Below are positions 1-5,198 of a stretch of DNA of 6,228 bases, piece by piece. A model generated the notes under the pieces. It saw only the letters and a list, made by a program, of their open reading frames with translations. It had not been told where the DNA came from and made no database searches. The DNA comes from Gemmatimonadales bacterium UBA4718 (GTDB lineage Bacteria > Gemmatimonadota > Gemmatimonadetes > Gemmatimonadales > Gemmatimonadaceae). Location: the NCBI GenBank assembly GCA_002404375.1, contig DHJO01000152.1, positions 1-6,228 of the forward strand, written 5' to 3'. Each line of letters starts with the position of its first letter. Positions within the stretch are counted from its first letter, which is position 1. The translations under genes and the position numbers were made by a program.

Positions 1-759
1 GTGGAGCTGCCGAATCGAGAGCTGCCGCTTCTCACCCCGATGTCGGAAGTCGCCGGACGAATGGCGGTGCAGGAAGGAGCGAAGTACCTGGAGAAGCTCC
101 ACGGCGGGCGGGGCGTCCTCCTGGGCGGCGTTCCAGGCGTGCCGCCAGGCAAAGTCGTCATCCTCGGAGGCGGGATCGTCGGAATAAACGCGGCGAAGAT
201 GGCGGCAGGGCTGGGTGCGAAGGTGACTGTGCTCGACGTAAGCCTGGAACGTTTGCGCTACCTGTCGGACGTGATGCCGGCCAACGTCACACTCATCTAT
301 TCCAATCGTCATACAATCCTAGAGCAGATCTCCACCGCGGATCTGGTCGTCGGAGCGGTTCTGATCCCCGGAGCCATCGCGCCGAGACTCATTCGCCGTG
401 AAGATCTGAAGACGATGCAGCCTGGAGCGGTTATCGTCGACGTCGCCATCGATCAGGGCGGTTGCGTCGAGACAATTCATGCTACAACGCACGAGAATCC
501 AACCTACGTCGTGGATGGAATCGTCCATTACGGAGTCGCAAACATGCCTGGTGGTGTACCAAGAACTTCGACGCTCGCGCTTACCAACGCGACCTTCCCT
601 TACGCGAAGCAGCTCGCGAACAAGGGATGGAAGCAGGCGTTGAAGGAAAATCCCGCTCTGCAGAAGGGTCTCAACATCGTAGACGGAAAGGTGACATATC
701 CCGCTGTCGCTGAAGCATTCGGCTTGCCGTTTACTCCACCCGATTCATATTTGAACTAA
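1..759 (+). CDS. ald: Alanine dehydrogenase, C-terminal two thirds (5' end outside window)
   Basis: NAD-dependent alanine dehydrogenase catalyses the reversible oxidative deamination of L-alanine to pyruvate and ammonium in the cytoplasm. Seen: 252 codons beginning in mid-protein with the family segment [15 protein letters not shown] (residues 8-22 of the fragment), then a Rossmann loop GGGIVG (56-61), an acidic residue at the end of the next strand (D79, expected to bind the NAD ribose), the VDVAIDQGG motif (147-154, whose Asp is the known catalytic acid of the family) and [16 protein letters not shown] (176-191). Alignment by memory to the roughly 370-residue family puts the first codon near residue 118. 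The N-terminal substrate-binding part, including the catalytic His, therefore lies upstream of the window, and the GTG at base 1 is an internal Val codon, not a start. The C-terminus is complete and of normal length. The stop codon TAA shares its last base with the mreB ATG, so the two genes are probably co-transcribed. The close relative PntA-type transhydrogenase is excluded by the Ald-specific motifs. Confidence 0.95.
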   Translation: MELPNRELPLLTPMSEVAGRMAVQEGAKYLEKLHGGRGVLLGGVPGVPPGKVVILGGGIVGINAAKMAAGLGAKVTVLDVSLERLRYLSDVMPANVTLIYSNRHTILEQISTADLVVGAVLIPGAIAPRLIRREDLKTMQPGAVIVDVAIDQGGCVETIHATTHENPTYVVDGIVHYGVANMPGGVPRTSTLALTNATFPYAKQLANKGWKQALKENPALQKGLNIVDGKVTYPAVAEAFGLPFTPPDSYLN

Positions 760-1796
760 TGCGATTTCCATTCTTCAAACCGGGCGCTCTCTTCCCGGCG
801 AATGCGATCGCCGTCGACCTCGGCACCGCGAATACGCTGATTTACGTGAAGGGCGAGGGCATCGTGCTGAACGAGCCTTCGGTCGTCGCGCTCGACCGCG
901 AGACAAGAAAGATCAAGGGCGTTGGACTCGAGGCCAAGAGAATGCTCGGCCGCACGCCCGAAGGCGTCATCGCGGTGAGACCGATGAAGGACGGCGTCAT
1001 CGCCGACTTCGACGTCACCGAGAAAATGCTGCGCTACTTCCTCGCGCTGATCATCGAGAACCACGTCTTCAAGGTGAAGCCGCGAGTGATCGTCTGCGTT
1101 CCCTCCGGCATCACCGAGGTGGAGAAGCGCGCGGTGCGCGACTCCGCGCTTGGCGCCGGCGCCAAGGAAGTCTTCATGGTGGCTGAGCCGATGGCCGCCG
1201 CGATCGGCGTCGGACTGCCGGTGGAGACGCCAACGGGCAACATGGTGATCGACATCGGCGGCGGCACCACCGAGATCGCTGTCATTGCGCTGTCCGGAAT
1301 CGTGAGCGACACCTCGATCCGCACCGGCGGCGACGAGCTGGACATGGCCATCGTCCAGTTCATGCGCAAGAACTACAATCTTCTCGTCGGTGAATCGACC
1401 GCTGAGCAGGTGAAGATCCAGATCGGGTCGGCCGCTCCGGTCGGTGACGAGAGGGAAATGGACGTCAAAGGCAGGGATCTTGTATCAGGCATCCCGAAGA
1501 CGGTGCGCGTGCACTCGTCGGAGATCCGCGATGCGGTGCAGGAGCCCATTCAGCAGATCGTCGATGCGGTGCGTCGCGCGCTGGAGATCACCCCGCCCGA
1601 GTTGGCCGCCGACATTGTCGATCGCGGCATCGTGATGACGGGCGGTGGCGCTCTCATTCGCGGCCTGGATGTCCTGCTGTCGCAGGAAACCGGTCTACCG
1701 ATCCACGTCGATGAGGATCCTCTGACCTGTGTGGTGCGGGGTACAGGCCGTATACTTGATGACGAGGCGAAATACTGGTCTGTCCTAGCGACTTGA
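759..1796 (+). CDS. mreB: Rod shape-determining protein MreB (bacterial actin)
   Basis: MreB is an actin-fold ATPase that polymerises on the inner face of the membrane and orients lateral wall synthesis. Seen, 345 residues (usual 335-350): a short hydrophobic N-terminus (MRFPFF, likely membrane-touching), phosphate-1 loop [13 protein letters not shown] (20-32), LGRTPEGV (63-70) and [11 protein letters not shown] (74-84), connect region [10 protein letters not shown] (143-152), phosphate-2 loop [10 protein letters not shown] (163-172), GGDELD (190-195), adenosine motif [13 protein letters not shown] (292-304) and [12 protein letters not shown] (320-331). E143, at the same index as the E. coli residue implicated in ATP hydrolysis, is present; the usual preceding Glu is Ala. 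I chose the ATG at 759 because it leaves the standard N-terminal leader length and no in-frame start lies between it and the phosphate-1 loop. No Shine-Dalgarno is visible upstream, so initiation probably depends on coupling to ald, which overlaps by one base. It is the first gene of the mre/mrd block. Ordinary DnaK-type or MreB-like (Mbl) proteins are less likely given the operon. Confidence 0.98.
   Translation: MRFPFFKPGALFPANAIAVDLGTANTLIYVKGEGIVLNEPSVVALDRETRKIKGVGLEAKRMLGRTPEGVIAVRPMKDGVIADFDVTEKMLRYFLALIIENHVFKVKPRVIVCVPSGITEVEKRAVRDSALGAGAKEVFMVAEPMAAAIGVGLPVETPTGNMVIDIGGGTTEIAVIALSGIVSDTSIRTGGDELDMAIVQFMRKNYNLLVGESTAEQVKIQIGSAAPVGDEREMDVKGRDLVSGIPKTVRVHSSEIRDAVQEPIQQIVDAVRRALEITPPELAADIVDRGIVMTGGGALIRGLDVLLSQETGLPIHVDEDPLTCVVRGTGRILDDEAKYWSVLAT
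1149..1166. repeat. 18-bp perfect palindrome inside mreB
   Basis: CTTGGCGCC is followed directly by its reverse complement GGCGCCAAG. It encodes L-G-A-G-A-K of MreB (131-136), a segment conserved in the family. Two GGC-GCC (Gly-Ala) codon pairs automatically give a 12-base palindrome, so only the outer three base pairs need chance. It is most likely a by-product of codon choice rather than a binding site. Confidence 0.3.
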
Positions 1797-1799
1797 GGT
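1795..1799 (+). promoter_or_regulatory. Ribosome binding site of mreC
   Basis: The sequence GAGGT lies 5 bases before the GTG start of mreC and overlaps the mreB stop codon TGA (1794-1796). It is the best Shine-Dalgarno match at any junction in the block. It supports both the GTG start at 1805 and independent ribosome loading on mreC, with coupling to mreB termination also possible. Confidence 0.75.
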
Positions 1800-1804
1800 A
1801 ACGC

Positions 1805-2953
1805 GTGGCGCGCGCCATAAGAAGCAACACCCGTGTCGATCTAATAGTTCTTACAACCTGCATCGTCCTGGCGCTCGCGGCCCGCGCCCTTCCGAATACG
1901 ATGCGCGATCCAGTTGCCACAGGAATGAGGCGATCGTTCCTCGCGCCGCTGGTTCTTCTTCAGGAAAGAGCGGAAAAGGGCCGTCAGTCTCTCCTTTCAG
2001 CCGACGCAAAGCAGACGTACCTCGACAGCCTGTCCTTGGGCAGCATGAAGGCGGGGTCACTCGAGAGCGAGAACGACCGTCTCAGAAAGATCATCGGCCT
2101 TGGCTCTCGCCTCCGCTGGGGATTCATCCCGGCCGAGGCGCTGCACGGCCGGGGAGTCCGCGACGAGACCACCGTCATTCTGAGCGCAGGCTCGCGCGCC
2201 GGCGTCAGCCGTTTCAGTCCCGTCATAGCCCCGGAAGGCCTGGTGGGCGTGGTGGATGCGGTTGACCCGACCATGAGTCACGCCATGCTTTGGACGCACC
2301 CTGATTTCCGGGTGAGCGCAATGTCCCCCGACGGAAGCGCGTTCGGCATCGCGCAGGCGCATCTCACGGGAGCAACGGGTGGTTATCTGCTTGAGCTGCG
2401 CGGAGTTCCGTTCAGAGCGACACTCAAGCCCGGTTCGGTCATCGTCAGCTCGGGATGGGGAGGCGTGTGGCCGCGCGGCATTCCCGTTGGAACCGTTCTC
2501 CAGGAAATCAAGACTTCGGAGGGCTGGGCTCGGACGTATCTGCTGCGTCCAGCGGTCAATCCTGCCGACGTCTACTCGGTGATGATCCTTCGTCGCGACC
2601 GTGTGGCGAAGGGCCTTGATGGCGTCTGGCAGAACCTCGCGCAGGTCGATGCGGCCGCGCAGCGGATCACGGTGTCAGGTGATTCCGCGGCAAGGAGCGC
2701 CGCGCTCGCGGAGGCCGCCGCGCGCAAAGCGGTGCTCGATAGTATGGCGCGCGCGAACGGCGCGGCTCCGCTCGGCGCAACCGATAGCACGCGGGCTGTA
2801 GCCCCGCGTCCGGCGCCTGTTCGCCGCGCGGCGCCGGTAGATACCAGCGGTCGGCGTGACACCACTCGCCGCGACACCACCCGGCGCGATACCACGAAAC
2901 GTGACTCCGTTCCGCCACCCGATGTTCCGCTCCCACCGGGAGTTACGCGATGA
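1805..2953 (+). CDS. mreC: Rod shape-determining protein MreC with long C-terminal low-complexity tail
   Basis: MreC is a bitopic membrane protein whose periplasmic part binds and activates PBP2. Seen, 382 residues: a basic cytoplasmic start (MARAIRSNTR), one transmembrane helix (about 11-29), a helical, probably coiled-coil dimerisation segment (about 48-98, ending SLESENDRLRKIIGL), then the two-lobed beta domain (about 105-265) with family signatures TTVILSAGSRAGVSRFSPVI (122-141), GLVGVVDAVDP (145-155), SGWGGVWPRGIPVGTV (216-231) and a final NPADVYSVMIL (252-262). Most of the family ends close to this point, at about 270-300 residues. Here about 113 residues follow: an Ala-rich, probably helical stretch (about 281-318), a Pro/Ala/Arg stretch (331-345), three RRDTT repeats (350-364) and a Pro-rich end. 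The GTG start at 1805 is supported by GAGGT 5 bases upstream and by the position of the membrane helix. The stop overlaps the mreD start by 4 bases. The core call is secure; the tail has no function I can name. Confidence 0.96.
   Translation: MARAIRSNTRVDLIVLTTCIVLALAARALPNTMRDPVATGMRRSFLAPLVLLQERAEKGRQSLLSADAKQTYLDSLSLGSMKAGSLESENDRLRKIIGLGSRLRWGFIPAEALHGRGVRDETTVILSAGSRAGVSRFSPVIAPEGLVGVVDAVDPTMSHAMLWTHPDFRVSAMSPDGSAFGIAQAHLTGATGGYLLELRGVPFRATLKPGSVIVSSGWGGVWPRGIPVGTVLQEIKTSEGWARTYLLRPAVNPADVYSVMILRRDRVAKGLDGVWQNLAQVDAAAQRITVSGDSAARSAALAEAAARKAVLDSMARANGAAPLGATDSTRAVAPRPAPVRRAAPVDTSGRRDTTRRDTTRRDTTKRDSVPPPDVPLPPGVTR
2852..2911 (+). repeat. 15-bp tandem repeat inside mreC encoding RRDTT units
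   Basis: Three in-frame 15-base units (2852-2866, 2867-2881, 2882-2896) encode Arg-Arg-Asp-Thr-Thr three times. A fourth, degenerate unit (2897-2911) reads Lys-Arg-Asp-Ser-Val. The units differ mainly at third or wobble positions (CGG/CGC, CGT/CGC, GAC/GAT, ACT/ACC/ACG). The peptide repeat is therefore better preserved than the DNA, which suggests selection on the protein or an old duplication rather than a fresh slippage event. The unit length is a multiple of three, so copy changes would keep the frame. Confidence 0.9.
2938..2942 (+). promoter_or_regulatory. Ribosome binding site of mreD
   Basis: GGGAG lies 7 bases before the mreD ATG at 2950, inside the last codons of mreC. The spacing is close to ideal and supports the ATG of the ATGA overlap as the mreD start. 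Confidence 0.6.
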
Positions 2954-3438
2954 ACGTGGGCGGAGCGATTCGCGCGTTAATCAGCTTCCTCATCTTCGTC
3001 GTTCTTCACTACACGCTCCGTCCGCTCCTCGGATGGCGCGCGCCGATGGATTTCCTGGTGCTGGCGCTTCTTCTGGCCGCCGTGAGAGTCAGGCCGGCGA
3101 CTGCCGCGGTAATCGGCTTCGTTCTGGGCCTCATTTCGGATTCTCTCGCGCCCGACGCGCTCGGTGCGGGCGCCATCGCGATGACGTTCGTCGGCTTTGG
3201 TGCTTCGTACCTGAAAGCCGTCTTCTTCGCGGACAACCTGGTTCTCAACGCCTTCTTCTTTTTCCTCGGCAAGTGGGTGTTCGACATTCTCTATTTCATA
3301 GGTGAGCAGCGCGTGCATGGCTTCGAGCTGGTGCAGCAGTTGCTCTTGTGGTCGCCGCTCTCCGCAGCGGTGACCGCGGCGGTGGGCGTTCTGTTACTCT
3401 TCATTATGCGTCCACTGCTGGAGCCAAGTACCGCATGA
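2950..3438 (+). CDS. mreD: Rod shape-determining protein MreD
   Basis: MreD is a small polytopic inner-membrane protein that works with MreC and modulates PBP2 activation. Seen, 162 residues (usual 160-190), almost wholly hydrophobic, with about five to six membrane segments: roughly 7-23, 33-46, 50-66, 73-92, 96-117 and 133-153. The motif GLISDSLAPDALGAGA (60-75) matches the family's characteristic G-L-x-x-D-x-L...L-G loop between helices. Polar charge is confined to short loops (RVRP 46-49; GEQRVHG 118-124). The ATG at 2950 sits in an ATGA overlap with the mreC stop and has GGGAG 7 bases upstream. The same ATGA arrangement joins its end to mrdA, so MreD, MreC and PBP2 are likely made in fixed ratio. 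MreD sequences are poorly conserved, so the call rests as much on position between mreC and mrdA as on the motif. Confidence 0.93.
   Translation: MNVGGAIRALISFLIFVVLHYTLRPLLGWRAPMDFLVLALLLAAVRVRPATAAVIGFVLGLISDSLAPDALGAGAIAMTFVGFGASYLKAVFFADNLVLNAFFFFLGKWVFDILYFIGEQRVHGFELVQQLLLWSPLSAAVTAAVGVLLLFIMRPLLEPSTA
3419..3423 (+). promoter_or_regulatory. Probable ribosome binding site of mrdA
   Basis: TGGAG (core GGAG 3420-3423) precedes the ATG at 3435 by 11 bases. This is longer than ideal, so ribosome re-initiation across the ATGA overlap with mreD probably contributes. It nonetheless favours 3435 over the upstream GTG at 3348, which lies deep inside mreD. Confidence 0.4.
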
Positions 3439-5198
3439 GCTTTCATCCGAATGACGTCGCCCGCCGAGCGCGTATGAGCTCGCTGGCGCTCGTTCTCGGA
3501 TTCCTTTTTCTGATTGGCGCGTTCTTCAAGACGCAGGTCATTCAGAACCATCAGTACGTGATGCAGTCCGAGGAGAATCGGCTGCGTCCCATACCTCTCC
3601 CGGCGCCGCGCGGAATCATCTATGACCGGCACGGAGAGGTGATCGCCGAAAATCTTCCGGCGTACTCCGTCTCGATCACCGCGCCGAATGTCGACAGCCT
3701 GCGCGCGGCACTTTCGCAGCTTGCTCCGACACTCCAGCTCGAGGCATACCAGATCAATGCGGCAATCCGACGATATCGTCGGGCGCCAACGAGGCCGACG
3801 GTCATACTTCCCGATGCCTCGATCGACATCGTCTCAGTGCTCGAGGAGCATCGGCTCGATTTCCCGCGGCTCATCATCCAGTCCGTTCCGAAACGGTATT
3901 ACCCCGATGGACCTATGGTCGCGTCATTTGTCGGATACACCGGCGAAATCACGGAATCCGACCTCAACGATCCGAAATACGCGAGCTACAAACCGGGACA
4001 GGAAATAGGGAAAGCTGGACTCGAAAAGCAGTACGAGGCGATCCTTCACGGTAAGGAAGGCGTGCGCTTCGACGAAGTCGACGCGCGTGGACGTCCGGTA
4101 CGCGGAGAAGGACCCCGCCCTGACCTGAATCCGCTGGGTGCTCCGCCCCTGTACACGAACATCGATCTGGATCTCCAGAAGTTCATGGTGGGAATTTTTG
4201 CTGATTCCCTGCAGGGCGGGGCTGTTGCGATCGATCCGACCACCGGCGAGGTGTTGGCGCTCTACAGCGCGCCGAGCTGGGACCCGAACAAATTCACGGG
4301 CGGAATTCCCGCCGACTATTACAAGCAGCTGCTGGATGACAAACGGCGACCGCTCGTCAACAAGGCCATTCAGGGCCGCTATCCGCCGGGCTCCACGTTC
4401 AAGCTCGCTACGTCGGTCATCGCCCTCAAGGACGGCCTGGTCGGTCTCAAGGAGCACATGCCCGTGTCGTGCAGCGGAGGCCTTCAGTACGGCTCACGAT
4501 ACTTTCGCTGCTGGGAAAAGAAGGGGCACGGCTCGCTCGACCTCGAAGGCGCGATCAAGCATTCCTGCGACGTCTACTTCTATCAGCTCGGCCTCAAGGT
4601 CGGACTCTCCAGAATGATCGCAGGTGGAATCTCGCTTACGATGCGCGACAAGTCGGGAATCGATCTTCCGGAGGAGAATCAGCCTTTCTGGCCTTACGCG
4701 ATCGATTACTACAACAAGAAATACGGGCGAAACTGGAGCAACGCCGAAACGCTGAACCTCGCAATCGGCCAGGGTGCGAATTCGCAGACAGTGGTGAACA
4801 TGGCGAAGCTCTATTCCGCGATCGCGACGCAGGGGGAGGAGGCCCGCCCCGAGATTGCGCACCTCGTGCCGCAACGTAAGCAGATCTACAACCTCAGCCA
4901 GGAGCAGGACTCGGTGCTGCTGGAAGGACTGAAGGCGGTGCTCGAAGCCGGCGGTACGGCGGGAGCGTCAGCGATTCAGGGTCTCACGCTCGCCGGCAAG
5001 ACCGGAACCGCGCAGAATCCAGGCGGCAACGACCACGGCTGGTTTGTCGGCTTCGCGCCCGCTGATCATCCGAAGATTGTCGTCGCGGTGCTGCTCGAAT
5101 TCGGTCTGCATGGATCGCGCGCTGCGCACATCGCGTCCGCGATCATCGGTCATTTCCTGAAGGTCGGGCCGATCAAGGCCGTCATGGACGAAGGCTGA
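3435..5198 (+). CDS. mrdA: Penicillin-binding protein 2, peptidoglycan D,D-transpeptidase
   Basis: This is the class B PBP of the elongasome. It is anchored in the membrane and crosslinks the new glycan strands made by RodA; it is the target of mecillinam-type beta-lactams. Seen, 587 residues from ATG 3435 (family about 580-650): a short basic cytoplasmic end, one transmembrane helix (about 15-31), the PBP dimer or pedestal start PAPRGIIYDRHGEVIAEN (57-74), the linker IGKAGLEKQYEAILHGKEG (191-209), then the transpeptidase domain with GGAVAIDPTTGEVLAL (261-276), the active-site SxxK as PPGSTFK (317-323; nucleophile S320, base K323), the second motif SCD (377-379), GQGANSQT (445-452) and the third motif KTGTAQ (522-527). 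All three catalytic motifs are intact. The same frame is open back to a GTG at 3348, but that would add 29 residues with no membrane logic and overlap mreD by 91 bases. The ATGA overlap start at 3435 gives a normal N-terminus. Cysteines 346 and 359 flank a short loop before the SCD motif. The divisome homologue PBP3/FtsI is less likely, given its place between mreD and rodA. Confidence 0.97.
   Translation: MSFHPNDVARRARMSSLALVLGFLFLIGAFFKTQVIQNHQYVMQSEENRLRPIPLPAPRGIIYDRHGEVIAENLPAYSVSITAPNVDSLRAALSQLAPTLQLEAYQINAAIRRYRRAPTRPTVILPDASIDIVSVLEEHRLDFPRLIIQSVPKRYYPDGPMVASFVGYTGEITESDLNDPKYASYKPGQEIGKAGLEKQYEAILHGKEGVRFDEVDARGRPVRGEGPRPDLNPLGAPPLYTNIDLDLQKFMVGIFADSLQGGAVAIDPTTGEVLALYSAPSWDPNKFTGGIPADYYKQLLDDKRRPLVNKAIQGRYPPGSTFKLATSVIALKDGLVGLKEHMPVSCSGGLQYGSRYFRCWEKKGHGSLDLEGAIKHSCDVYFYQLGLKVGLSRMIAGGISLTMRDKSGIDLPEENQPFWPYAIDYYNKKYGRNWSNAETLNLAIGQGANSQTVVNMAKLYSAIATQGEEARPEIAHLVPQRKQIYNLSQEQDSVLLEGLKAVLEAGGTAGASAIQGLTLAGKTGTAQNPGGNDHGWFVGFAPADHPKIVVAVLLEFGLHGSRAAHIASAIIGHFLKVGPIKAVMDEG
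3767..3782. repeat. 16-bp perfect palindrome inside mrdA
   Basis: CCGACGAT is followed by its exact reverse complement ATCGTCGG. It lies in codons 111-116 of PBP2 (I-R-R-Y-R-R), in the non-catalytic N-terminal region. The RRYRR peptide with these codons is itself symmetric (CGA CGA TAT CGT CGG). A perfect 16-base palindrome is expected about once in ten such windows by chance, so function is unproven. Confidence 0.3.
5190..5194 (+). promoter_or_regulatory. Possible ribosome binding site of rodA
   Basis: GAAGG ends only 3 bases before the rodA ATG at 5198. This is tight spacing for independent initiation. With the TGATG overlap it fits termination-reinitiation from mrdA, which would tie the amounts of the two enzymes that form one complex. 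Confidence 0.35.

Noticed and set aside
1..3. GTG at base 1 as a genuine ald start
   Set aside because: The first residues already match the middle of alanine dehydrogenase (about residue 118), so the gene runs in from upstream and is not a truncated gene with its own start.
2810..2837. GC-rich hairpin as a transcription terminator
   Set aside because: No T-tract follows, it lies within mreC coding sequence, and the downstream genes overlap mreC, so termination here would break the operon.
2856..3305. 149-codon + strand frame spanning the mreC-mreD junction
   Set aside because: It reads the mreC tail and mreD out of frame, giving Arg/Ser-rich sequence without domain features; both overlapped genes are well supported.
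3348..3434. GTG start that would lengthen PBP2 by 29 residues to 616
   Set aside because: It lies deep inside mreD, the extra peptide resembles out-of-frame translation of the mreD membrane region, and the ATG at 3435 in the ATGA overlap gives a normal short N-terminus before the membrane helix.
3924..4457. 177-codon open frame on the minus strand opposite mrdA
   Set aside because: It covers the PBP2 active-site coding region, has no recognisable motif and no ribosome site that I can see; it is a shadow of codon bias.
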